Counted from the stretch's first letter, positions 1-11,942 are shown. The stretch: 64,000 bases of DNA from Dillenia suffruticosa (GCA_033439265.1 JAVTVX010000012.1:6809001-6873000), one strand, 5' to 3'. Made by a program: numbers and translations. Notes: generated by a model not told the origin, from the letters alone.

Positions 1-46
1 AATCCATCTTTCATCACCGAAATTCGTATTTCATTTTTCCAAAGTG

Positions 47-1309
47 ATGGCACAGGGACATATTCTAGCCTCATTAATACTATGCTTGCTATGCACAATG
101 CATAGCCCAAAAATTGAAGGCCGAATAGATATTGGAGTTAACTATGGTATGCAAGGAGACAACCTACCTTCTCCACTGGAAGTGATTGAGATGTTCTAAA
201 GGTACAACATTGGCAAAATCCGTCTATTCGAGCCTGTCCATGAGGTACTAGAAGCCTTAAGAGGGAAACAAATTGATGTTATACTAGGAACGAGGAATGA
301 AGACATACCCATACTTGCATCCAGTCGGGAGAATGCCCAAGCATGGTTCAATACAAATCTCCAACCTTATATTGCCGACATGAACATTCCATACATAACT
401 GTAGGGAACGAGGTAATGTTGAAACTTTTGTTTTTGTAATTGTTGTTGTTCATTTCTTTCTTTTTGGAGTGGAGTTGTCCTATATAATTTACATCATAAA
501 CACTAATATTCATTTAAAATTTTAATCTTCTAAGTATAAAATCAATGATGTATATATATACAAATCACTTTACTCTCGAGGATCACTCATCTCCACCATC
601 GACACTCTCATAACATGTTAAATTTTATGTCGGACTAACTCAAGAAATTGCAACAGGTAATTCCTGGAGAGTTTGCAGCGTCTGTACTGCCGGCAGTCCA
701 AAACATCCAAGAGATTCTAAAAGCAAATGGTCTAGGTGGCATGAGGGCCACAACTGTGGTTCATCAAGAGGTTTTTGGTGCTAGTTATCCACCCTCTACT
801 GCTGCATTTTCAGACACATCAATTGGGATCATGACAGATATTTGCAAGTACTTGGAATCACAAAGTGCACCGCTTCTAGTCAATGTGTATCCTTACTTTG
901 CCTATGCACAGGACCCTGTCAATGTTCACTTAGACTATGCGCAATTCACTGCAACTGAACCTATTGTCAGGGATGGAAATTTGAGCTATACCAATCTTCT
1001 TGATGCCGTATTGGATGGATTTTTTGGGCAATGGAAAAAGTGGGTGTAACCAATATGCATTTGGTGGTTGCAGAGAGCGGATGGCCTTCTGTTGGCTTTG
1101 GTAACTTCACAACTTCAGATCTTGCCGCAACCTACAATAAGAATTTCATGAATCATGTTCTAAGTCACTGTGGGACTCCGAAGAAACCAGGACAAGACAT
1201 TGAAGGGTTTATTTTTACTATGTTTAATGAGAACCAAAAGCCATCAGGGACTGAGCAAAATTTTGGATTGTTCTAACTGGACAAGAGTCCTGTTTATAAT
1301 GTGTTTTAA
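47..1309 (+). pseudogene. GH17 glucan endo-1,3-beta-glucosidase pseudogene
   Basis: GH17 enzymes hydrolyse beta-1,3-glucan (callose, fungal walls) and are usually secreted. The reading starts at the ATG at 47 with a hydrophobic signal-like N-terminus, then IGVNYG, the usual start of mature GH17. Exon 1 ends at 412 (GNE|V) and a GT-AG intron covers 413-656. Exon 2 resumes in phase with VIPGE, so the catalytic motif VGNEVIPG is restored on splicing. LLVNVYPYF (about 870-900) and the second catalytic motif AESGWPS (about 1070) are present. It is broken by an in-frame TAA at 197-199 (codon 51), a frameshift near 1022-1035 between LLDAVLDG and MEKVGVTN, and a TAA at 1274-1276 just before the usual C-terminal LDKSPVYN. 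The coding length would be near 340 residues, normal for the family. The three separate lesions make an expressed full-length enzyme unlikely. The gene's promoter lies outside the window. Confidence 0.9.
413..656 (+). other. Intron of the GH17 pseudogene
   Basis: A single phase-0 intron interrupts the glucanase between the codons for GNE and VIPG. Donor gag|gtaatg and acceptor caacag|gta are canonical. It is AT-rich and holds no further gene. An intron early in the reading frame is usual for this family. Confidence 0.8.
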
Positions 1310-2540
1310 AGATGGGAGTATTGCATTTTCTTTAGATAGATTTAAGAGTTTTAGCTTCAAGGTGTTGCAAGGGCAAACACCGCAAATAAATAAAATTCTT
1401 GTTCAATTTTTACCATCAAGAAATTGAATGAAAGTAAAAACGAACTAGCATCGAGTGATTCTCTTAAATTGATAGTTTCTAATAGGAATATATGACTCAT
1501 CTTCCCTCTCCCCTGATATCAAGTTTACCAATTCATTCAAGACTATTTTTTGAAAAGAAATACTAAATTTGGATTGGTTATAAGAACAAATTTATACACC
1601 AAAACCATTTAAATTCATACTTTTAAAATTCATAATATTACCATAAAAAATGACTAAATTTATCGAGTTAAGGAGTAACATGGACCATACTTAGGCAAGA
1701 GAATTGGTAATCAATTGTTTTTTTTGTTACTATATTAATCGGTATCTGAATTTATATTCTGACTAATCTGGTTTGAGACTTGCAGTGGTTCATATAAGAG
1801 AGCTACCCTCCTAACGTTGTTTTTTTATACTCAAATAACAAGTCGAATTCGAAAACTTGTTTAAGAGATCTAGTGTCGTATTCCATTAGCTCAATCATCT
1901 GTTGGTATAATCAATTGCGTCATTACCAGCAAAAGAAAATCCTCATGGGCGGTTCCCAGTAGACAAATGGGACTTAGGGCTATTGCCCTCCAAAAACATT
2001 TTATCCATGAGACAATCAACACGCTATTCATAGTGAGTTTATCCATTATTAGAGAAAGAAAGATGAAAAAATAAATAAATTTATGGATACATCACTCAGC
2101 AATGAATGCAAACTTTAGAATGTATTATTATCTTTTTAAGGTTAAGTTTGTTGAAAATCATAAATTAAGCCCAGGTGGGGGGAATATCTAGCAATAGAAA
2201 GCCGAAGAGAGTAGAATATGGCCTACAGGCTAACCGGTTCATGCACTGGTTTACCTCTTGATACACTTGTGGTCTATTTCCACCCAAATATGAGTAACCC
2301 CCGGGCTGCGGGTGTTAAGAGAAAATAAAAATTTTATACGGTGTAATAAATATATTTAAAAAATTATAAATTAAACCATTTTAATTTTTTTTGGATTGGT
2401 GACATATCTTATAAGATTTATTAAACTCTTGCATAATATATATCATACACACATGCACATATATAAGTAAAATCACATGGATATTTCAAGAAAGATAGAA
2501 CTAAAAAATTCATCTTTACACATGATTTTCAAAAAAATAG
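1310..2540. other. Intergenic, no gene recognised
   Basis: AT-rich sequence with no protein similarity that I recognise on either strand. A slightly more GC-rich patch at about 2160-2330 may be the eroded end of an unidentified repeat. Confidence 0.5.
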
Positions 2541-3070
2541 AGAAATTGATGTGCAAGAAATCTGATTAAGTGAGAATTTAATAGATTTATTTACCAAAAT
2601 ACCACCGATTGCTGTTTTTAGAATATGAATTGGATCCGCTTAAATATTTTAAGGGATAATCTCAATAGTGGGAGCAAGTATGTATATTGTCTAACATTTT
2701 GAATAGTGGATATTTTTTTCTTAACTATGATTTTTTTTTTGCTGGATTTTTCCTAGTAAGGTTTTAACGACACTTATTCTCTACATAATTGACATCCAAG
2801 GAGGAGTGTTTTAAATTTTAGAAAATTTGGATGTATATCTATAAAACATTTAATATATGACACATATATATTTAACATATGGATAACTACCGGTTTTTGG
2901 CTTTCTTGATAACCTTTAGCTTTTGAGATTTTGAGCTTCTTTTTTGGTTTTCTTGGTGACTTTAACTTTTTAGATTTTTGGATTTTCTTCATGACTCTTA
3001 ACTTTTGAGTTGTCACATGGCTACTATTTATTTTTCTATCAAGTGTTTATATAAAGATCCCCTATAATTT
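2541..3070 (+). mobile_element. Copia retrotransposon 3' tail with partial LTR
   Basis: At about 2573-2620 the translation gives NLIDLFTK followed by a decayed stretch, matching the end of Copia RNase H (the LADLFTK region). It is followed by the spacing and polypurine stretch (ccaaggaggagtgtt, about 2795) that typically precede a Tork/Ale-type 3' LTR. The next roughly 260 bases are AT-rich with a TATA-like tatataaag near 3048, compatible with a short LTR. No matching 5' part is present, so this is a truncated relic. Boundaries are approximate. Confidence 0.5.
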
Positions 3071-3349
3071 CATTTGAACACAAAAATAATAGACCGCGAG
3101 CATACAAACGATATGATCACTAAAATTGAGTCTTGTAATATTACGTTGTTTCAAAATGATTTTCTTAAAAGAAGTGAAATCGATTATAACTTTATCTTTC
3201 ATAAGATGGATGAATTTAATGATTTAGTTAAGTCCAGTGGCGGGACTCAAAAATCCATTACGAGTCTTGGTCCCAATAGGAGTGATCCATCTAGAGGTGA
3301 ATAGGTTTTCCTTTCTCATAGGAGCAGTCGGGGATACGTACCTGGACAT

Positions 3350-4905
3350 CATTTCTAGATTGAGGGTGAGACCTTTATTGTGACTCTGGAGGATGATGAG
3401 GAGCCCAAAATGGTCTAGGAGGCTCTTGAGAATTCTACGAAAGACTATTGGTTGAAGGCTATGGATAAAGAGATGGAATCAATAAGAATCGACAAGATTT
3501 GTAACCTAGTTGATTTGTCTGAGGGTAGAAAGACCATTGAAAACAAGTGGTTTTTCAAAATCAAGAGAAAGGTTAATGGATTGATGGAGAGGTATAGAGT
3601 CTGTCTGGTAGTCAAGGGTTATATTCAAATTAAGAGCATAAACTATGAGGAGATTTTCTCCCTAATAGTCAAATTTAATTCAATCCGTTTACTTTTAGTG
3701 ATTGTGGCAAATATGAATCTGGAATTATACCAGATGGATGTCAAGATTGCCATCTTAAATGGAATTTTGGATGAGAAGATCTATATAGTGCAGCCATCTA
3801 GTTTTGTTCCTATGTGTTAGGAGGATAAGATTTATCGATTTCTGAAGTCGATATGTGGCCTTAAGTAATCATCAAAGTAATTGTATATGAAATTTCACGA
3901 GAATGTGATATTTAATGGTGTTGTGATGATTAAGGAAAATCATTACGTATATTTGATACATTCTTCTGACTCCCTTGTGATCGTATCCTTATATGTGAAT
4001 AATATTTTGTTGGATGGGAATAACAGAGAGTATCTGATGATCATCAAATCGTGGTTATCATCGAGTTTTGATATTAAGGATATGGGTGAGATCATTCAAG
4101 ATCGGTGTTGGCTCTTTCACAAGAATCCCACATCAGGAAGGTTCTTGAGCATTTTTGGATGAGCGATTATAATCCAATAGATACTCATATCGTTAAAAGT
4201 GAGGGTTTGAATCTTGACATGTGTCCTAAGATTCAAAAAGAGATAAGGAAGATATGTACAATCCCTTATAGCAGTGCAATGGGCAGTCTAATATATGTAA
4301 TGTTGTGTACATGATCAGACATTTGTTTTACAACCAGTCTGATGAGTAGATATCAATCGAATCCCGGAAGAAGTCATTGGAGAGCAATGAAAAGGATTTT
4401 GTGATATCTCAAGAGAATTGTAGGCTCCCTTTTTGTATTATGGAAGATGTGATTTGAGACTCGTTGGGTATTTAGACGTTGATTGGGGTAGTGATCTGGA
4501 TGGACGTAAATCGATATCAGATTTTTCTATCTTGCTCAATGGTGGTGCCAATCTTGGAGTAGTAAGAAGCAAATGTACGTCTCTCTATTTACGATGAAGG
4601 CTAAGTTTGTGGCATGCTCAGTGGCAATTCAGGAAAGTGTTTGACTCTGGAAATTTTTGGATGACTTGGGGGTTGTGACAGATAGTGGGAAGGCAGTGAT
4701 AATTTATTGTGATAATAAGACTGCTATTGTTTACATCTGAAACCCTAAATATCATAGTAGGACTAAACACATTGATACAAATACTATTTCATGAGAGACA
4801 TTTTCGAAAAATTTGAAGTGACCGTCAAATACATTTCTACAAACGGCATATTGGCTAATCCTTTCACCAAACCCATTACAAGAGATTTTTTTGATAGGAT
4901 ATAGG
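3350..4905 (+). pseudogene. Copia reverse transcriptase / RNase H pseudogene
   Basis: The enzyme would copy element RNA into DNA. Recognisable stretches in order are WLKAMDKEMESI (about 3440), KWFFKIKRKVNG (about 3550), LYQMDVKIAILNG (about 3730), the palm motif YVNNILL where YVDDILL is expected (about 3995), SSAMGSLIYVM (about 4270), and LANPFTKPITRD near the RNase H end (about 4855-4890). Frame changes and several in-frame stops (for example near 3818 and 4313) break the reading. Both catalytic aspartates of the YVDD box are replaced by asparagine. This is a dead copy; the family assignment is secure from motif order. Confidence 0.85.
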
Positions 4906-6065
4906 GAATCATTGAGTTTACATGCATTTTGACATTTCTCATATGTACTATATTGGTGCTTTGATACTTGTTATTATTATATATGACATATGTGCATTAT
5001 TCAGTCATTTATTTATTGCATTTATTTATCATATATTCTATGATGTATTGTAATAAAAGATTTGTCAAACAGATATGGTCGACTCTCTCACGTGAGTGAC
5101 CACTTCCAACTCTGAGTAAGCAGGTATGAAACGGTTTCTAATTATAAGAGATTTTGAGAGTGGTCCTGTTAGGATATAAGTTGCCCTAATATATATTCAG
5201 GATGAGGTGCGATATGACTGACATGAACATACCTATGTCCACATTGTCTGTAAATAGTCAGCTTTGAGATCTCAGATATCACATGTATTTAGTGATATTG
5301 TCTCTGAAATACTCTCTCTAAGATTTCTAGGTAAAGTTCTATGTGCAGTCTGAATCCCATATCAATACAGTGTTAAAAAAATCTTATATGTGTCCCTTTT
5401 GAGAGATGGAGGAATAACACTCTGATACATATTTTATACCACGTGTGATAAATCGACCATAAAATAGTGGGAGTTAATATTTGAAATAATGATGTGATAT
5501 TGATCACTGTACCCATTATATGAGACTTGAGACTCATTGGATGGGCCCAATAATACCTTTATTACTTTCGTAGCTTCTTAAAGTTTTGGTTTAGTATATG
5601 TTATTTTAATCTGTTTACCTATGATTTGGAAGATAATGAGTTTTAAAAGACAGATTTAAGAAAATAACTGAATTGAAATTGATAGATTCGAGTTTGGGAA
5701 AAAGAAACATCAATTGACATTACATCATTATGTAATATTTACTAGTCAACATATTATATTTTTCCATATTGGGATTCAAAATATAATAATGAATACAAAG
5801 TCGAATAACGATTGTGGATCACTTTTGATAAGAAAAGTGGCTCGATAGATGTAATGCGTTGAGTTTAGGGTATAACGAGTTCTTTTAATACTAATCATGA
5901 CTTCTCGATCATTTTAACAGGTGCATCGAGAAGTTTTTGTTTATAAGTGTATTCGCTGATCGTACGACGTCCAATTCTGTACGAAAGTCCAATAGCTTGA
6001 TTGAAAGATTGCATGAGTTGTAATCTTATGACGGACATAAAATACGCTCATGTGCAAGTTGGACA

Positions 6066-6582
6066 TTATGATAAAATATGTCCACGAGTGACTTTTATCA
6101 CTAGTTAAATTGTTTAAATTTGAATTTGAAAGATAATAGGTGGTTAACTCATTATTAATTAACTTCCTAATAACTCCCCCCTCTCTCTCCAATATGTTAG
6201 TGATAATTTCTCTTCTGATGTGACATGTATTATTTAAATTTGTCTTTTGAATAGATATACATAGTTGAGAGAGAAAAAAAAATTAAAGACATTGGGTAAT
6301 TAAGTATTGGGAGAAATTTGTGAAAAACATATTCGAGAGAATGAAAGATTACAAGTAGGAAATTTTTTTAATAATTTAAAGTATCGGATTTAGAATTGAG
6401 GTATCGTAATATATTGATGGTGGTTCGATTTTGTGATCATCACCCCGGTTAAGCGATTCGTTCGAGAGATTTCGCTGTTCGGTTAATTTTTAAAGATCTA
6501 TACATTGAGATACGATCCGAAAAATTATGACTATTTAAGTTTCATGCTTTTTCATGCATATACGTGTAGAATAAATCTAACA
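6066..6582 (+). repeat. Probable Copia 3' LTR
   Basis: Preceded by a degraded polypurine tract (caagttggacatt). It begins near ttatgataaaat and ends aaatctaaca, paralleling the LTR at 55821-56342 in length (about 520) and in both ends. It contains a C/T-rich run (6176-6189) and a GA-rich run near 6266. Confidence 0.55.
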
Positions 6583-6844
6583 TTCAGGTAGGATTATAAT
6601 ACCATTTTTCTTAAAATTTATTTTGCTCCACCACTTCGCATGCAATAGGTATTGCGAATAATTTCTAGAATACAAAATTGTTAGTAAATAAATATTTATT
6701 CCACACTAAATATTTATTCAAAAATTGGGTTTGGAAAAACAACCACAAAGCATTCAATTCAACCCGACCAGAACAGCGAAAGAAAAAAAGTGGAAATTTC
6801 ATGTATTAGGTGGAAGGCGATAAACTCAAATCTTATTCAATAAT

Positions 6845-8187
6845 TGATAATGCACAAATTGTCATTTTTATTGTTGATATTATGGTTTGATTTTGAATTG
6901 GTTAGTACCCTAATAATTGTTTTTATGACATTTTTTATTTTTACAGATAAAAAATGGAGATTGGATCAAAATTGGCTTAAAAAGACATTTTTGGAATTAA
7001 ATGATTCAAGATATCAATTGGGCCTACAAAGGAAATGAAGAAATATCAAAAAGTGGAAGATTTTATTTTAGAAATTTTTACTTTAAGTAAAAATTGTTAT
7101 TATGAGTAAAATTTTTAAATTTTCCTATTTTGGTGGATATTTTTTCTATTATTTTGGAAGAATCTTGGATACCTAGAGCATTAAAAGAAGGACTCTCCTC
7201 ATTAACCCTAGAAGGACTATTCACGTTACTGTTCATGGCACTATTCATATATATATATTCACAAGTGCTGTGGCGGCTACATCAATCTCTCTTTAGGTTT
7301 TAGGTTTTATTTTTTTTCTTTCTTTTTCTTTGAAAAACACTTTTTTTATTTATTCTCAAGAATATGGTCACCATGAGTGGCTAGTTCTTTTATTCTGATA
7401 CAAGGGGAATTTTAATCGATTGTTCTTCATTGTGAGGTTATGTATTTTATTTAATTTCTTGCATTTTAATTCAAGTATTCATCGATTTTTGGTTTATTTT
7501 TATGAAGGATTGGTATTGATTAATCTGACAATTTAATTCAATATCAATTTTTCTACTGCATACAGGATTTCAGTGATTCGTAATTGTCATGAATGAATGG
7601 TATGAGTAGCAAATAGGTTATATATGTTTATGGGTCGTTTGCCGATATTCATTTTAACCTAAGGAATTGATAAAACAAAATCGAATAATTGTACGGCTAT
7701 CCTGGTTATGATTTAACTGTTTTCATAGAACTTAATGCTGTCATTATTTGATATGGAACGCTATCGTATCCAGTCGATTAATGATAAGTTTGACTGGATG
7801 CTGGGTTTGGTCAATTATTTTAGGAAAACACAAGATTTATTATGGCTATCATAATATATCTAAGATTACATGCTTGAATTGCAAGAATAATATTTTCAAC
7901 CAATGATCAATAAGACAATCGAATATATGAACCCTTGGATTGGAGTTTGGTGAATTGAATTTCTTCTTTAAATTTTAGTATTTTTGCATATTTGATTTGT
8001 TTTTGTAATTTTAGCTATTTAATTTTGATTTAGGAATTTATTTTATAAACCCCCAATTTTATTTTACCATTTATTAAGAAATTAATTTAATATAGTTCTC
8101 TTGGGATTCGATCTGGTAACCACTATTGCTACAGTTTGTTGTATTGGGGAAATTAGTATTAATTTGAGAGCTTCGACAACCCGACTA
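6845..8187 (+). repeat. 5' LTR of gag-only Gypsy copy 1
   Basis: About 1.34 kb direct repeat of 14111-15459. It starts tgataatgcacaaattg and ends just before aattttggcgcc. It contains a TA-rich run near 7248 followed by a T-rich leader, compatible with promoter sequence. Confidence 0.85.
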
Positions 8188-8192
8188 AATTT

Positions 8193-8210
8193 TGGCGCCG
8201 TTGTCGGGGA
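8193..8210 (+). other. Primer binding site, tRNA-Asp type
   Basis: TGGCGCCGTTGTCGGGGA is complementary to the 3' end of plant tRNA-Asp with one mismatch (T for C at position 12). It lies directly downstream of the 5' LTR and primes minus-strand synthesis. Confidence 0.85.
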
Positions 8211-8270
8211 ACTATTTTAATTTCTTAGTTTGTGATTTTCACTTGTTTATTGACTTTTGGAGAGGAAAAG

Positions 8271-9474
8271 ATGAAAAATCGTGAATGAACTCTGAATGAG
8301 TTAGCTGCATCAATTTTGAACCAACATCCTTTGTGCATTGAGAACCCAGCTCATGAGGTAAGTCACTCGAATCTTGAAAATCAAATTTCTGAATTAACTG
8401 CTTTGGTTCGTTAGATGGCTGTAGGGCAAATACATGCAACCAAAGTTTGCGGCATATGCTCAATACCCGGACATCCTACGGATATGTGCCATCTCTGCAA
8501 GAAGATTTTACTCATCAAGCAAATGTCGTAGGAGGATTTCCTGGCCAACCTCAGAAGAAGTATGACCCCTACTCTACTTATGATAACCCCGGATGGAGAG
8601 AGCATCCAAACCTGAGTTGCGGGAATCAAGGAGGACAAACAAGATATTCTCCTCAGCAATTCAATAGACCAACACATGCACCGACACAATCATCTAATTC
8701 AGGTATATCCCTAAAAGATATTGTGAAAGCTCTCGCGACTAACACTCAACAATTTCAACAGGAAACGAGAGCTTGCATTCAAAATTTGGGAAATCAAATC
8801 ACTCAGCTAGCCACTTCGGTTAGCAATTTGGAGGTTCGAATCTCAGGGAAATTACCTTCACAAACCGTAATAAACCCCTAAGGAGAATGATAGTGCAATG
8901 GTGTTGTGATCAACCCCACTACCGCCCAAGAAGGTAGATGAAAAGAATGATGAAGAAGAAGAGGATAAGGCCATCGATGAAAGTTCAATTAAGTTTGAGG
9001 AATCCAAGATGGAAGAATACGAGAAGGAAGTAGGGAAAATAAGAGGTGATGAGATATGTGAGAATGTGTCTGATATCATCAAGAGAACTCTATCCAAAAA
9101 AAGATGTTTTGGTGCAGGTTAATGAATTAATTTTTCCAATTGATTTTTACATCTTGAAAATGGAAGGAGGCACTATCACAAATTCAGCTCCATTTCTATT
9201 AGGACAACCATTCATGAAGACAGCAAAAATCAAAATAGATGTGGATGAGGGTACTCTCTTCGTCGAGTTCGATGACGAGATTGTGAAATTTATTATTTTT
9301 GATCCTATGAAGTACCCAAATGAGTGTCAATCACTTTGTTCTACTGATATATTTTATTTAATTGTGCAGGAAATTTGTGAAGAAAAATGTGATATTGATT
9401 TTGAATTGAATGCACAATTAGATATGGAAGGAAAGTCATATGAGCCTCACAAAGTAAAGTTGAAGCTTCCATGA
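8271..9474 (+). pseudogene. Gypsy gag and partial protease, decayed
   Basis: Gag packages element RNA. A perfect C-x2-C-x4-H-x4-C zinc knuckle (CGICSIPGHPTDMC) is encoded at 8448-8489. It is followed, after a one-base shift, by a Q/P-rich segment and a coiled-coil-like stretch (IQNLGNQITQLATSVSNLE, about 8771-8830). The frame breaks again near 8879. At about 9105 the frame enters the C-terminal part of the protease region (VLVQVNELIFPIDFY, LLGQPFMKTAK, FDPMKYPNE). Compared with the copy at 61395-62750, the segment holding the protease active site (LDLGAP) has been deleted here, between two A-rich stretches near 9100. Upstream in-frame stops (for example near 8296) also exist. Not functional as it stands. 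Confidence 0.8.
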
Positions 9475-9689
9475 AGAGAAACAAGTGAAAACCGTCAAAC
9501 ATAACGACGTTAAATAATTGCGCTTGTTGGGAGGCAACCGAAATTTTTTTTTTAGAGTTTGATTTAATTTTTAGTAATTTCATTTATTCAATTTTAAGTG
9601 TTATTTATCTCTTCTTTTAATTTTTGCAGGTGTCCAATTCAATCACCCAAGTCATGGTTCAACACAGAATTTTCAGAGGCAGAAGCAGT

Positions 9690-9785
9690 CTTGGCATTAG
9701 GGCGTGATGACGCGGTTTCAAAAGTCAAATAAAATTTTTGGGCAGAAGCACTCTCACTCTTAAGAGATGATCACGCGGTTTTGGG
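9690..9785. repeat. Two GCGTGATNACGC repeats, Gypsy copy 1
   Basis: Two imperfect units about 64 bases apart, each with a core related to the palindrome GCGTGATCACGC (9702 and 9766) preceded by agaagca. The other copy of the family carries three units at 60960-61130. Confidence 0.6.
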
Positions 9786-10034
9786 TTTAAAAAAAAAATG
9801 TGCTGGTTGCGAATGCCCAAACCAAAGGAATCATAGAGGAGACCTCGCATTCTCCACAGCGCCCACCATCACCTTAGGGGAGTTCTCTCGTTCTTTATCT
9901 TTCTTTTCATTGTTCTCTTTCATTGCCTAGCATCTTTCATTTCTAAGATTAGTTTTCAATTGTGCTAGTTGTGAATTTCTTAAGCATTGTGTCTAAAATT
10001 CTCATCTTTTGTATACATTGAGGACAATGTAGTA

Positions 10035-10263
10035 CATTCTCTGTATTACCGCGGCTGCTGGCACAGAGTTAGCCGATGCTTATTCCCCAGATACCATCAT
10101 TGCTTCTTCTCCGGGAAAAGAAGTTCACGACCTGAGCTCGGAGATGGAAGAGATAAGAGGGCCCTATAGAGAATGTGGTCAGAAACCCATAATAGAGTCC
10201 GACCACAACGACCGAAATGATTATCTTCATGCAATTACCTAGTAGAAAAGATTTAAAACCATA
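10035..10263 (-). other. Chimeric plastid DNA insert: 16S rRNA plus ycf1
   Basis: Bases about 10037-10132 are the reverse complement of plastid 16S rRNA around the universal 515-533 site (TTACCGCGGCTGCTGGCAC is present), extending to the ttcacgacc region. Bases about 10133-10262 are the reverse complement of the 5' end of plastid ycf1 (Tic214). The minus-strand translation includes [20 protein letters not shown], then IGPSYLF, and a short in-frame gap relative to the usual N-terminus. These pieces are not adjacent in ordinary plastid genomes, so they were joined before or during insertion. Comparison with the sister element near 60580-60595, which reads straight from the gaggacaat motif to the gtgggggag-type motif, gives the insert boundaries within a few bases. 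It is not expected to be expressed or functional. Confidence 0.88.
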
Positions 10264-11885
10264 GGTGTGGGGGAGAATTTTCATGTCAATGTCATTTCTT
10301 CTATTTTTCTTTGGAACTTCGTATTCTCTGGATTTTGTCGGATAATGATTTTGAGTTAGTATACATTGTTGATTTGAGTTTGAAATGCATGAAAGAGACA
10401 AGTGTGATTAGTTTTTTTTTTTGGATAAATTGTTTTAAAATATCCCATTGATCTTGATGATTGAATCAAATGAAAATGTGATAGATTTGATACAAATTAA
10501 ATAATTTTTGTGAGCTTTTGAGCCTGAAGAGCATTCATCATCTTGCTCTAAATTTTTTTTTTTATGAGTGTTTTTCAATCATAGTATGCTTATTCTAGAA
10601 CTTGCTTTACTATACTTTTTGAAACCACATCAATGAGTTCATACATTAATATGATGGGGGCATTTAGGTTTACCCATTTTAGCTCTCGAAAACAAACCTT
10701 TCTGTGCATAATATTTCCCTTAGTGAAACCTTTTGAGCTTATATCCCTTTCTTTGTTTTAACCTCATTAATTAACACATAATCTTTTTTTTACGCTTCAC
10801 CTTCTTTTTGGTCCTTATATTAAAGAAGCATGTGATTTGAGCATATATTGAGTGGTTATTTGCAAAGGGAATGGGATACTTCTATTGTGAGATTTATTTT
10901 CGGGAAGTCGATTATACACTTGGGGTGGATTGTATATGCGCGGCATTTTCATTGATTCTCATTTAATTTTCTTATTCAACGAAAAAAGAAAGGGAGAGAA
11001 AGAAAAAAAGAGGGGAAAAAAAAAAGAAAAAGAAGAAATTTCTAAAAGTTGAAATTGGGGAATTTGAAGAGAAAATGTAAAAAGTTTGATTGAGAAATGA
11101 TAATGATCTTGATTGGAGTATCTTTCTTTTGATTTGATTGTATTTCATGATATGAGATATTGGGGATATGTTCTTGACATGTTTCTTTGATATATTTATT
11201 ACACAATACATTTATCCTTTTTCCCTACCTTTACCCAAGCCACGTTACAACCCTTATAAAGACCCCCGGATTTTTATTTTGAATTCATATCACTACAAAA
11301 AAACCAGTTTTTAGCGACAAAAATTTAATAAAAATTCGTTGCTAAAACGTTAGAGACGAAATTAGCGACGAAAAATTTTTCGTCGCTAATAACGCGTCGC
11401 AAAAATTTAGCGACGAAAAATTAGAAATTCGTCGCTAAATTTAGCGACGAATAATTTTTTGTCGCTAAATTCGTCGCAAATTTAGCGACGAATTCCAAAA
11501 TTCGTCACAAAATTAATTAATTAATTAATTAATAAATATATATTAATATTTTATTTTATTTAATTATTTTTCAAATTTAGCAACGAATTCCGGAATTCGT
11601 CGCTAATTTTGCGACGACTTTCGGAATTCGTCGCAAAATTAATTAATTTTTTAATAAATATATATTAATATTTTATTTTATTTTATTATTTTTCAAATTT
11701 TGCGACGGATATAAATTCGTCACTAAATCCGTCGCTAAATTAGCAATGAAAAAAAAAATGCGCTCCCGCCTGAACCCCACCCGCCCGCCCACCCGAGCCA
11801 GTATCCGCCCGCATGTTCGCCCGAGCCCGCGCCCACAAGCCCTCCTTCACTTAATTCTTGAAAATGTTTACATTTTGCTCCCACC

Positions 11886-11942
11886 ATGGTTCGAACCCTT
11901 GCACTTCCGTAAACGTTTAGGACCCTGTAACCATCAGGCTAA
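11886..11942 (-). ncRNA. SINE/tRNA-like pol III promoter boxes
   Basis: On the minus strand TAGCCTGATGG (11941-11931) resembles a pol III A box. GGTTCGAACC (11897-11888) is a perfect B box core, 33 bases downstream, the spacing seen in tRNA-derived SINEs. Flanking bases do not fold into an intact tRNA that I can see. Probably a SINE fragment captured by the CACTA element; expression is unknown. Confidence 0.45.

Larger units (their letters stand above)
3075..6582 (+). mobile_element. Truncated Ty1/Copia element (3' half)
   Basis: It contains the last part of a Copia polyprotein (linker, reverse transcriptase, RNase H), about 1.1 kb of non-coding 3' internal sequence, and a probable 3' LTR at 6066-6582. 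The 5' LTR, gag, protease and integrase are missing. The 3' LTR resembles the 5' LTR of the Copia fragment at 55821, both in its start (ATGATAAA versus TTGATAAA) and in its end (AAATCTAA plus CA or TA). The two fragments are therefore the same or related families, not two ends of one element. Confidence 0.7.

Noticed and set aside
2774..3016. Lys/Ser-rich minus-strand open frame
   Set aside because: It falls in the LTR-like region of a Copia relic, with low-complexity codons and no domain.
10037..10132. A functional 16S rRNA gene
   Set aside because: Only about 95 bases match and they are flanked by unrelated DNA.
10069..10401. A 110-codon minus-strand frame including a Ycf1-like segment as a possible gene
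   Set aside because: The Ycf1-like part is a short plastid insert read through into 16S rRNA antisense and retrotransposon sequence; it is not a gene.
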